Source of the DNA: an uncultured Mailhella sp.
Lineage (GTDB): Bacteria > Desulfobacterota > Desulfovibrionia > Desulfovibrionales > Desulfovibrionaceae
Reading direction: 5' to 3'
Length of the DNA: 10,013 bases
NCBI GenBank assembly: GCA_910577155.1
Contig: CAJTMS010000020.1
Span: forward strand, 13,047-23,059
Part shown: positions 1 to 6,134 of the stretch, piece after piece
Layout of the letters: each line of letters starts with the position of its first letter
Numbering within the stretch: position 1 is the first letter of the stretch
Made by a program: the position numbers and the translations under genes
The notes under the pieces: generated by a model
The model's input: only the letters and a program-made list of their open reading frames with translations
Databases searched by the model: none
What the model was told of the DNA's origin: nothing

Positions 1-5
1 TTTCC

Positions 6-64
6 CCCATACCCCCACATAGCCTGTTTTTCTTTCAGAAAAACAGGAAGATATGTTTTATGGG
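6..64. repeat. Long imperfect inverted repeat (hairpin)
   Basis: The core is a perfect 11-base inverted repeat, CCTGTTTTTCT at 23-33 and AGAAAAACAGG at 37-47, around a 3-base loop. Flanking short arms continue the pairing with mismatches: ACATA (17-21) with TATGT (52-56), and CCCATA (6-11) with TATGGG (59-64). Neither strand shows a T-run directly after the stem, so it is not a typical intrinsic terminator. It could be an RNA hairpin at the end of a transcript from outside the window, or a small dispersed palindrome. Confidence 0.5.
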
Positions 65-178
65 TGAGTGGTTATCAGCCTCTTTCCATAACAAAGCGAA
101 AATATGATAAATTTTGTTGGTGTGTTCTCAATGTTCAGAATATTTTACTATAAAGATTAAAAAGTTTTGTAAGGGGGT

Positions 179-286
179 GCAGGGGGAGAAACTTTTACAG
201 CTACCGAAGGCGGCGAAGCCGTTTCTCTTATGTCGAGCTTGCGAGACTTAGAGAAATAGACAGCAGAGATAAAGTTTTCCCCCTGC
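179..286. repeat. Structured intergenic repeat-like element, ~108 bp
   Basis: Outer arms 179-195 and 271-286 pair over about 16 base pairs (GCAGGGGG against CCCCCTGC, then A/T-rich ends AAACTTT against AAAGTTT) with one G-U pair and one bulged base. Inside the arms are two smaller hairpins: CGGC-GAA-GCCG at 211-221, and TTTCTCT (222-228) with AGAGAAA (250-256). The whole could fold as a branched structure. Elements with GGGGG/CCCCC arms and AAGTTTT ends are, as I recall, common intergenic repeats in Desulfovibrio-like genomes; this was not checked. A structured non-coding RNA is the alternative. Confidence 0.4.
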
Positions 287-326
287 ATAAAAACTCCTCA
301 TATCATGCAAAAATGCTTTAACGCAC

Positions 327-357
327 AAAAAGCACGCTTTTTTACTGCGTGCTTTTT
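327..357 (-). terminator. Probable bidirectional intrinsic terminator
   Basis: AAAAAGCACGC (327-337) and GCGTGCTTTTT (347-357) form a perfect 11-base stem with a 9-base loop, and each strand ends in a T-run of five after a GC-containing core. It lies about 130 bases beyond the stop of the MotE-like gene and would end the fliJ/MotE-like transcript. Being symmetric, it could also stop transcription entering from the left. Confidence 0.65.
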
Positions 358-490
358 ATGGCAAAAGATTAAGAACAAAAGGACAGGATAAAAGGGAGGA
401 TAAAAGTTGGTTGTGATAAAAAGTTATGACTGCATTGGAATTCTTGTTTTTGGGTGTACTCCTTTTTGGGTTGGGATATCGGTCTTTGTT

Positions 491-1525
491 TTATTTTACT
501 GAAATTTTTGTCATAGCCTTTGAAAGACGGGCAGCCTGTACGGGATCCATGTAGGAGAAGATTTCACCGGATTGCTTTGCTTTCATGCCGTTCAAAATGC
601 GTACTGCAATTTTTTCATCAAGGGTGGAAAGAGCCTGAGCCGCTTTTCTTGGCTTCATATTGGTATATGTTTGGATAAGGTGAGCATATTTTTCATCTTC
701 AACGCTGTTGGCTTCTTTGACTATGCTTCCCAATTGGCTTTCCAGCTGATTGAGTTCTTCCATGCGGGAGGACATTTGTTCCTGCAAAGAAAGGAGTTCT
801 TCTTCTTTTTGGTTGAGTTCTTTTTCTTTGTAAATCATAGCGTCAGGAGAAACATATCCTTTGCTGTCGATTTTCGGAGCAGGAATAACAGCTGTGGATT
901 GGCGCTGGTCGGGGCGGACATAGGTATCAGCCATTTCAACAGCATGGGCAGTACCGACAAGGCTGAAAGAAAAACCGTCATCGCTGCCGCGTTCGTGGGT
1001 ATAGCTTGGCTTTACATCGTCAAGGCTGCTGCTGATATCTTCATTCTGAACAGCCTTTTCAGCAAAAGCATTTTCTAAAACAGCGCGGCGGTTTTGGCTT
1101 TGCATATTGCCAATGGCTGCCATGGAAGCTTGGATAAGCAAATCAGCCTTCACGCCGTCACTTTCTTCTGCAATCAGCGGAAGCGTTTTTGTCTTTTCAC
1201 TGCGTACAGCTTCTTGCTGCTTTGCTTCTTGCACAGCTGCAGTGTCAGAAACTTGACCTTGAGCTGCACCTTGTTCCATAGTGTCAGATTTTTGAGAAAT
1301 AAGGAGTTCTCCGTTCACTTTTTGCAAAGCAAGGCGCTGCTGTTCACGGGCTTTTGCAAGTGCTTCCATTTTCGGATCGGCAGTTTGCTTTTGGGTATTG
1401 AAACTGAATATTGTTCCGCCTGCAAGAATATAGGCGCCAAATACTAACTTTACAAGACCAAGACCTACAACAAAACAACATATATTAGTAAGTCTGCGCT
1501 TTGAATCGAATGCTTGCGATCTCAT
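491..1525 (-). CDS. MotE-like flagellar protein with MgtE-N-like C-terminal domain
   Basis: The 344-residue protein has one N-terminal membrane segment (about residues 12-37). A long polar linker with many Gln/Glu follows, then a heptad-rich coiled coil (about 231-285), then a helical module at about 288-340 with the pattern KAAQALSTLDEK...AVRILNGM...IFSYMDP, typical of the MgtE-N-like domain of MotE proteins. In alphaproteobacteria, MotE is a chaperone for the motor protein MotC. In Desulfovibrio-like bacteria, similar proteins sit beside FliJ. The exact role here is inferred from family and neighbour. The start at 1525 is supported by AGAGGA (1532-1537), six bases upstream and inside fliJ. 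A short hydrophobic patch ending in Ala-His-Ala near residue 194 resembles a cleavage site but is too short and internal to trust. Confidence 0.75.
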   Translation of the reverse strand: MRSQAFDSKRRLTNICCFVVGLGLVKLVFGAYILAGGTIFSFNTQKQTADPKMEALAKAREQQRLALQKVNGELLISQKSDTMEQGAAQGQVSDTAAVQEAKQQEAVRSEKTKTLPLIAEESDGVKADLLIQASMAAIGNMQSQNRRAVLENAFAEKAVQNEDISSSLDDVKPSYTHERGSDDGFSFSLVGTAHAVEMADTYVRPDQRQSTAVIPAPKIDSKGYVSPDAMIYKEKELNQKEEELLSLQEQMSSRMEELNQLESQLGSIVKEANSVEDEKYAHLIQTYTNMKPRKAAQALSTLDEKIAVRILNGMKAKQSGEIFSYMDPVQAARLSKAMTKISVK

Positions 1526-1925
1526 CTAAATTCCTCTGCTCTTTAAGTTGTTCTTCTTTTTTGTAGCGCTCAAAATGTTTTTCTTTGAGCTTTTCCATAA
1601 CTTTTTTATCTTTTGCTTTTTGTGCCAGCTCAAGGCGGGTTTGTTCAATCTGCCTGTCAAGCATGGCGATATTTTTTTGCGTTTGCTGTATATCCTGACG
1701 TAATGCCTTGATATAATTATCTATGAGCCAACGCTCCCCCATTTCCGTAACCGGGGTTTGACCGAGTTTTTGTTCCTGAAAAAGCTCGTCTTTTTTGAGG
1801 CTTGCATGGCGTTCTTGGAGCCGTTCTTTTTGGGCATTCAAATTCGCCAGTTTTGATTTGACCTCTTTTTCAAGCTGTTCCTTGTATTGGAGCACTTTTT
1901 CCAGTGCGAACTTAAACCCTGCCAT
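1485..1925 (-). CDS. fliJ: Flagellar export protein FliJ
   Basis: The 146-residue protein is almost entirely charged, heptad-patterned alpha-helix. It starts with the usual FliJ opening, FKFALEKVLQYKEQLEKEVK, and continues as a long antiparallel coiled coil. FliJ is the soluble stalk-like subunit of the flagellar type III export apparatus; it binds the FliI ATPase and FlhA and helps move chaperone-substrate complexes. Length matches the family (about 140-150). An in-frame ATG at 1976 would add 17 residues, but the start at 1925 is preferred because AAAGGA (1932-1937) lies six bases before it and the protein then begins as FliJ proteins do. Its 3' end overlaps the MotE-like start by 41 bases, suggesting coupled translation. 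fliI is not adjacent in the window. Confidence 0.85.
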   Translation of the reverse strand: MAGFKFALEKVLQYKEQLEKEVKSKLANLNAQKERLQERHASLKKDELFQEQKLGQTPVTEMGERWLIDNYIKALRQDIQQTQKNIAMLDRQIEQTRLELAQKAKDKKVMEKLKEKHFERYKKEEQLKEQRNLDEIASIRFKAQTY

Positions 1926-2193
1926 TTTTTTTCCTTTATCCTTGCCCAATATACAGCATATTGAATGCCAAAGCATAAAAAATATTATATTTCACTATGT
2001 TATAATAATCTCTCGACCATAAACCATGTGCTTCTTTCTTTTTTTGTAAAAAAATTGACAGAAAATTGGCACAGGCACGTTTTTCCGAGGAACGGCAGCA
2101 GCGGCTTTGCGGGCACCACCCCATTTCTCCCGTCAAAAAGACAGTTCCACATGATTTTATACGATTTTAAAAGTATACGAAATAAAAATTGTC
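1926..2193. other. Divergent intergenic region, no gene seen
   Basis: This separates minus-strand fliJ from the plus-strand transporter promoter. Short overlapping open frames exist on both strands but have no start signals or recognisable composition. The left part (about 1930-2060) and right part (2150-2193) are very AT-rich, while 2070-2130 is notably GC-richer. TATACGA occurs twice, at 2158-2164 and 2174-2180, just upstream of the transporter -35 box. A TATAAT hexamer on the minus strand lies in the fliJ leader, but no acceptable -35 box was found with it, so the fliJ promoter is not assigned. Confidence 0.5.
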
Positions 2194-2222
2194 TTGACAA
2201 TAATTAGATGTCTAACTAAAAT
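2194..2222 (+). promoter_or_regulatory. Sigma-70-type promoter of the ABC importer operon
   Basis: A perfect -35 box TTGACA (2194-2199) is separated by exactly 17 bases from TAAAAT (2217-2222), five of six matches to the -10 consensus. The upstream 40 bases are AT-rich, like an UP element. Transcription would begin near 2229, giving a leader of about 77 bases before the permease start at 2306. The spacer contains a palindrome, listed separately, which makes repression at this promoter likely. Confidence 0.7.
2204..2215. promoter_or_regulatory. Palindromic putative operator in promoter spacer
   Basis: TTAGA (2204-2208) and TCTAA (2211-2215) form an inverted repeat around a 2-base centre, entirely between the -35 and -10 boxes. 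A repressor bound here would block RNA polymerase. The regulator is not identifiable from the window; no regulator gene is adjacent. Confidence 0.45.
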
Positions 2223-2305
2223 TTTTATTTGGAATAAAGCTGTTTTCACCGTATACTCAGATATTCCTTAATCCTTTTTGCAACCATTAAAAATCTTTTG
2301 CCGTC

Positions 2306-3139
2306 ATGCAGGAAAAACCTCAAGATTTTGAACGCAAAGAACATCTTGCCGAAAGCATAAAAAATGCCGTGCTTCCGCTTTTTCTTGTGGCTTGCATGCT
2401 CTTTTGCGCCGTATGGATTTATGAAGAAGCAAGTACCCGATACCATTGGCAATGGGCAAGGGTTTGGCGTTATTTTGGCAGTTTTCAGGCAAATGGGACA
2501 GATTATTTTCAGGCAGGGCTTTTGCTTCGGGGACTTTGGACGACACTTCTGCTCATTTTTTTCGGACTTATTTTTTCCATTCTTTTTGCCTGTGTTTTGA
2601 TTGCCATGAAGCTGAGTCAGTCCCCTGTGCTTACTGCCGTCAGTCAGGGCATTATTTCCCTTATCCGCAATACGCCCCTGCTTATCCAGCTTTTTTTGTG
2701 GTATTTTGTCATTGCAGCCATTTTTGGGCTCAATCCGTTTCTGACAGCTGTTTTTTGTCTGGCTTTGTTTGAAGGGGTGTATCTGGCTGAAATTTTACGA
2801 AGCGGAATTACGGCTGTTTCCCACACCCAGTGGGAAGCAAGTTTCAGCCTCGGCATGACGCTGCCCAAAACGCTTTTTTATGTGATTATGCCTCAGGTTT
2901 TGCGCAATGTTTTGCCAAGCCTTGCAGGGCAGTTTATTTCCCTCATCAAAGATACTTCCCTTGTCAGCGCCATAGCCGTGGCGGATCTCACCCTGCAGGC
3001 GCGCACCGTTATTTCCGAAACCTATTTATCCTTTGAAATCTGGCTTGCTGCGGCATGCCTGTATTTCATGCTGACCCTTTTGGTGAGTATTCCGTTTTCC
3101 CTGCTCACCAAACACTTTGTTCGACAATATAAAAAATAA
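2306..3139 (+). CDS. Polar amino acid ABC importer permease (HisM/GlnP family), first
   Basis: A 277-residue inner-membrane protein. An amino-terminal membrane segment (about 22-40) is followed by the His/Glu/Gln/Arg-type permease core from about residue 68 (LLRGLWTTL), the RNTPLLIQLF segment (about 121-130) and the cytoplasmic EAA loop (E177 to Q197, with Gly183), which docks on the ATPase. It would form half of a heterodimeric channel with the permease at 4045. The start has no clear Shine-Dalgarno sequence, but an in-frame stop at 2288-2290 and the lack of another early Met leave 2306 as the best choice. The next gene, the binding protein, follows within a few bases, so this is an operon. 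Substrate cannot be read from sequence. Confidence 0.85.
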   Translation: MQEKPQDFERKEHLAESIKNAVLPLFLVACMLFCAVWIYEEASTRYHWQWARVWRYFGSFQANGTDYFQAGLLLRGLWTTLLLIFFGLIFSILFACVLIAMKLSQSPVLTAVSQGIISLIRNTPLLIQLFLWYFVIAAIFGLNPFLTAVFCLALFEGVYLAEILRSGITAVSHTQWEASFSLGMTLPKTLFYVIMPQVLRNVLPSLAGQFISLIKDTSLVSAIAVADLTLQARTVISETYLSFEIWLAAACLYFMLTLLVSIPFSLLTKHFVRQYKK

Positions 3140-3151
3140 ATGAAAAATAAT

Positions 3152-3155
3152 GGAG
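3152..3155 (+). promoter_or_regulatory. Ribosome binding site deciding the binding-protein start
   Basis: GGAG lies five bases before the ATG at 3161. The earlier in-frame ATG at 3140 immediately follows the permease stop and has no such site. The site favours 3161, which also gives a normal signal peptide. Confidence 0.65.
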
Positions 3156-3160
3156 TACAT

Positions 3161-3964
3161 ATGCAATTTTTGAAAAAACTTTTCCTTGCACTTTTGTTTG
3201 CCCTTGTTCTCAGCCCCTGTGCCGAAGCAAAATCCACCATTGAAACAGTCGTGGAACGCGGCGTTTTGCGGGTAGGCTTTTCTACCTTTGTTCCGTGGGC
3301 AATGCAGGATAAAAACGGCGAATATATCGGCTTTGAAATCGATGTGGCAGCAAAACTTGCCGAAGATTTGGGCGTGGAATTACAGCTTGTGCCCACCAAC
3401 TGGGACGGCATTATCCCTGCCCTTTTAGCCAATAAATTTGATGTGATTATCGGGGGCATGGGCTCGACAACCAAGCGGAATTTGACCGTCAACTTCACTG
3501 TTCCTTACGATTATTCAGTCATGGATATTATGGCAAACAAGGAAAAGGCAGGCAGTCTGCAAAGCCTTGCGGATTACAATAAAGAAAGCGTCGTTGTTGC
3601 TGTGCGCAACGGCTCTTCCGGCGCTGCCTTTGCCAAAAAATATTTGCCCCACGCAACACTGCGCTTTTTCAATGAAGAAGCTCCCGCCATTCAGGAAGTT
3701 CTTTCCGGCAGGGCTTTTGCCTTTATTTCTTCCCGTCCCCTGCCCGCTTTGGAAATTGCCAAAAATCCCAACGCCCTTTTCCGCCCCTTTGAAATAACCG
3801 TATACAAGGAACCCATCGGCTTTGCCGTACGCAAAGGGGATTTCGATACCCTCAATGTTTTTGACAACTGGATTCAAAATGCCCACAGCACAGGCTGGCT
3901 CAAGGAAAGGGCTGACTATTGGTTTATGAATACCGCATGGCAGGAACAGCTGCCCGGTAATTAG
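3161..3964 (+). CDS. Periplasmic substrate-binding protein, amino acid ABC importer (SBP_bac_3)
   Basis: A 267-residue exported protein with a signal peptide: Lys-Lys, a hydrophobic stretch at about 7-18, and probable cleavage after Ala-Glu-Ala at residue 23. The mature part is a typical family-3 solute-binding protein: VLRVGFSTFVPWAM (35-48), GFEIDVAAKLAEDLG (57-71), WDGIIPALLANKFDVIIGGM (81-100), and the TTKR loop whose Arg106 should hold the ligand carboxylate. Where the family normally has an Asp contacting the ligand amino group (the D-x-P stretch), this protein reads FISSRP, with Ser191. The GTTG-like loop is present as GSSG (151-154). It delivers its ligand to the two flanking permeases. 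The ligand is likely amino-acid-like, but the missing Asp makes that less certain. The upstream alternative start (3140) would add seven residues. Confidence 0.85.
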   Translation: MQFLKKLFLALLFALVLSPCAEAKSTIETVVERGVLRVGFSTFVPWAMQDKNGEYIGFEIDVAAKLAEDLGVELQLVPTNWDGIIPALLANKFDVIIGGMGSTTKRNLTVNFTVPYDYSVMDIMANKEKAGSLQSLADYNKESVVVAVRNGSSGAAFAKKYLPHATLRFFNEEAPAIQEVLSGRAFAFISSRPLPALEIAKNPNALFRPFEITVYKEPIGFAVRKGDFDTLNVFDNWIQNAHSTGWLKERADYWFMNTAWQEQLPGN

Positions 3965-4044
3965 TTTTTTAGGGAGATACACCCCCTTCTTACGTCCTTA
4001 AAAATACGCTTCATCAACTGAACATACCCGAATAAACAAAGCAA

Positions 4045-4938
4045 ATGGCATATATTTTAGGCACGAAAAAACGCAGTGCCATGAACAGCACGGACAAGAT
4101 TTTCCTGCTCCTTTTTGGGGCAGGGGCGCTCTTTTTGTGCTCTGCGCTGTTTCAGGCCGTGCAGGATTTCAGCCTCGGCAGGCTTTGTTCCTATCTTCTG
4201 CGTATGGACGCAGAGGGAAACTGGCATGCCGGAACGCTTTTGCAGGGGCTTTTTATGACTTTGCGGCTCAGCCTGTGGTGCATGGTGCTTGCCTTTATCA
4301 GCGGTTTTTTTGTGGGTATTGTTTCAGCCCATAAAAAGGGGCTTGCGTCCCTGCCCGGTAAGCTTTATGTGCTTGTGCTTCGGAATATGCCCCCGCTTAT
4401 TTTGCTTTTTCTGGTTTTCTTTTTCGCCTCTTCCATTTTGACAGAACGACTCACGGGCTTGGAATACAGCCTTGCCAAATCACCGTATAAGGCTTGGTTT
4501 TATGTGCTTATCGCCCCTGAAGGACAGCTTGACAGAATGACAGCCTGCGTTCTGACCTTAGGGCTGTATGAAGGGGCGTATATTGCGGAAATTGTACGGG
4601 CGGGGATTGAAAGCGTGCCCCACGGGCAATGGGAAGCGGGCAGAGCAGGCGGACTTTCCACATGGCAAATCAGACGGTATATCGTTATCCCCCAAACCCT
4701 GCGCCAAAGCCTTGCTCCCCTTGCCGGGCAAAGCATCAGTATTATTAAAGACAGTGCCATTGCCTCCGTTATTTCCCTGCAGGAACTGACGTTCCAAAGC
4801 ATGGAGCTCATGAACGTCACGGGCAAAACCGTTGAACTGTGGATTTTGACGGCTCTGCTCTATTACTGCCTTTGTCTCTGCCTTGAAAAAATAAGCCGAA
4901 AATGGGAACATTCCATACGATGGAAACCGCTGCATTAG
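4045..4938 (+). CDS. Polar amino acid ABC importer permease, second
   Basis: A 297-residue membrane protein of the same family as the permease at 2306, with an amino-terminal membrane helix (about 19-38), the core from about residue 65 (LLQGLFMTLRLSLW), RNMPPLILLFLVFFF (113-127) and the EAA loop (E197 to Q217). It differs from its partner by a longer insertion of roughly 30-35 residues (about 131-163) between membrane segments, a feature seen in some HisM-type partners. Two starts are possible, 4045 and the in-frame ATG at 4081; neither has a good ribosome binding site, and an in-frame stop at 4033 excludes earlier ones. It begins 80 bases after the binding-protein gene. A nucleotide-binding subunit must come from elsewhere. 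Confidence 0.82.
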   Translation: MAYILGTKKRSAMNSTDKIFLLLFGAGALFLCSALFQAVQDFSLGRLCSYLLRMDAEGNWHAGTLLQGLFMTLRLSLWCMVLAFISGFFVGIVSAHKKGLASLPGKLYVLVLRNMPPLILLFLVFFFASSILTERLTGLEYSLAKSPYKAWFYVLIAPEGQLDRMTACVLTLGLYEGAYIAEIVRAGIESVPHGQWEAGRAGGLSTWQIRRYIVIPQTLRQSLAPLAGQSISIIKDSAIASVISLQELTFQSMELMNVTGKTVELWILTALLYYCLCLCLEKISRKWEHSIRWKPLH

Positions 4939-5018
4939 GCTGTTCTCCTCTTTCTCCTTGCAAAAACAAACAGTTCCGCGTATGAAAAACCATATATCAC
5001 GCAGTGAGTTGAAAAATT

Positions 5019-6050
5019 ATGCAAAACCTTTTGCCCATAATACCCCAAAAACCTTGGCTAGCGCCCTTAGCCGGCTGGTCTGATTTGCCCTTTCGTCTGC
5101 TTTGCCGTGAACAGGGGGCGTCTGCTGCCTGTACGGAAATGGTCAGCGCCAAAGGACTGGTCTACGGGGGCAAAAATACCCGCGATTTATTGCAGACAAA
5201 TGAAAAAGACAATCCTCTTGTTGTCCAGATTTTTGGGGCGGAAGCGGATTTTATGCAAAAGGGCGTTCAGCTTTTGAAAGAGCGGGGCTTTTGCTTCTAT
5301 GACGTCAATGTGGGCTGTTCCGTGAATAAAGTTGTCAAAACAGGAGCCGGTGCTGCCATGCTCAAGGATTTGCCCAATTTTTACAAGGTGGCAAAGACTG
5401 TTATTGACGAAGTGCACAGGGACAGCGGGCATAAAATAGGTTTCAAAATTCGCCTTGGCTATCATTTGGGTGAAGATGTCTATGAAGAACTTGCATTGCG
5501 TTTGCAGGATTTTGGGGCGGATTGGATAACCCTGCACCCGCGGTATGCCAAACAGGGCTTTAGCGGCGAACCAAACTATGAAGCGCTGACACGGCTGAAA
5601 AGCTTGCTGGAAATTCCGGTTATCGCCAGCGGGGATTTATTTACAGCCCGTGACGGGGTCAGGGTTTTGCTGAAAACAGGGGCTGACACCGTCATGTATG
5701 CCCGCGGAGCCATGGGCAGCCCGCGTATTTTTGCAGAACACAAAGCGTTATGGCAATACGTCCGTGAAAACGGTCTGCGGCAAAAAGAGCAGGCAGACGC
5801 CGCTCTTCCCGATTATGAAGAGCTTTTCCCTAAAAGTCCCGAACAAATAAAAAATGACGTATATGCCCTGATTACGGCACATTTAAACTATGCCAAAACG
5901 TACAGCCCCGCACGGGCTGTCCTGCAAATGCGTACCATTGTTCCCCGCTATGTCCGCCGTTTGGAACACGCAAAATTGGTGCGTCAGGCTCTTATCCGGT
6001 GCAGAACTTTTGCCGATTTGGAAGAGGCGCTACAGGAGTTTTTCGGATAG
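5019..6050 (+). CDS. tRNA-dihydrouridine synthase (Dus family, DusB/NifR3-like)
   Basis: A 343-residue FMN enzyme that reduces uridine to dihydrouridine in tRNA. Its TIM barrel opens with LAPLAGWSDLPFRLLCRE (14-31) and TEMVSAKGLVYG (39-50), followed by QIFG (70-73) and the catalytic loop NVGCS (97-101) with Cys100. FMN and tRNA-contacting residues are visible at KIRLGY (143-148), LHPR (172-175), SGDLF (204-208) and YARGAMGSP (227-235). The C-terminal helical domain (about 270-343) carries RAVLQMR...YVRRL. The usual Pro after the catalytic Cys is Ser101. Length fits the family (about 320-350). It starts 80 bases after the second permease with only a weak GTGAG-like site, in the same direction, and may be transcribed with the importer or from its own unseen promoter. 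Which tRNA position it modifies is not readable. Confidence 0.85.
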   Translation: MQNLLPIIPQKPWLAPLAGWSDLPFRLLCREQGASAACTEMVSAKGLVYGGKNTRDLLQTNEKDNPLVVQIFGAEADFMQKGVQLLKERGFCFYDVNVGCSVNKVVKTGAGAAMLKDLPNFYKVAKTVIDEVHRDSGHKIGFKIRLGYHLGEDVYEELALRLQDFGADWITLHPRYAKQGFSGEPNYEALTRLKSLLEIPVIASGDLFTARDGVRVLLKTGADTVMYARGAMGSPRIFAEHKALWQYVRENGLRQKEQADAALPDYEELFPKSPEQIKNDVYALITAHLNYAKTYSPARAVLQMRTIVPRYVRRLEHAKLVRQALIRCRTFADLEEALQEFFG

Positions 6051-6069
6051 ATTGATTCTTGTACAAAAA

Positions 6070-6097
6070 AACTCCGAGAAATTCGGAGTTCTTTTTT
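6070..6097 (+). terminator. Bidirectional terminator between dus and lpxC
   Basis: AACTCCGA (6070-6077) and TCGGAGTT (6083-6090) form an 8-base stem with a 5-base loop, followed by C and six T (6092-6097). On the opposite strand the stem is followed by T from the A-run before it (6065-6070). It sits 20 bases after the dus stop and about 40 bases beyond the lpxC stop, so it serves both convergent genes. Confidence 0.85.
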
Positions 6098-6134
6098 GCT
6101 TTTTATAAAAGCGATAATAAAGGGGTATATTTTC

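Larger units (their letters stand above)
1..490. other. Gene-free intergenic stretch with inverted repeats
   Basis: No open reading frame of convincing length or composition lies here on either strand. The stretch is AT-rich apart from a central GGGGG/CCCCC-armed structure. It contains three separate inverted-repeat structures, listed individually (6-64, 179-286, 327-357). It lies downstream of the minus-strand MotE-like gene that ends at 491. No promoter with two convincing hexamers was found. The gene to the left is outside the window, so it is unknown whether any of these structures belongs to it. Confidence 0.6.

Noticed and set aside
572..1447. Plus-strand open frames opposite the MotE-like gene
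   Set aside because: They are antisense shadows of a well-supported minus-strand gene, rich in Phe/Cys/Ser from reversed coding sequence, with no recognisable domains.
1926..1976. Longer fliJ start at 1976 adding 17 residues
   Set aside because: The extra residues do not resemble FliJ, and a good ribosome binding site precedes the ATG at 1925.
2055..2060. Second TTGACA box on the plus strand
   Set aside because: No -10 box is found 16-18 bases downstream; the sequence there is CGTTTT-like.
2068..2085. Sigma-54-like TGGCAC followed by a GCAC element
   Set aside because: The expected TTGC element at the fixed 10-base GG-to-GC distance is missing.
1965..2207. Small open frames in the divergent region between fliJ and the importer
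   Set aside because: Overlapping frames on both strands with no start signal, no clear codon pattern and no family resemblance.
3161..3223. Lipoprotein signal in the binding protein
   Set aside because: The LSPC sequence has Pro before the Cys, unlike a lipobox, while Ala-Glu-Ala at 21-23 fits ordinary signal peptidase I cleavage.
3965..4044. Terminator or attenuator between the binding protein and second permease
   Set aside because: Only a 4-5 base AGGG/CCCCT pairing without a following T-run is visible.
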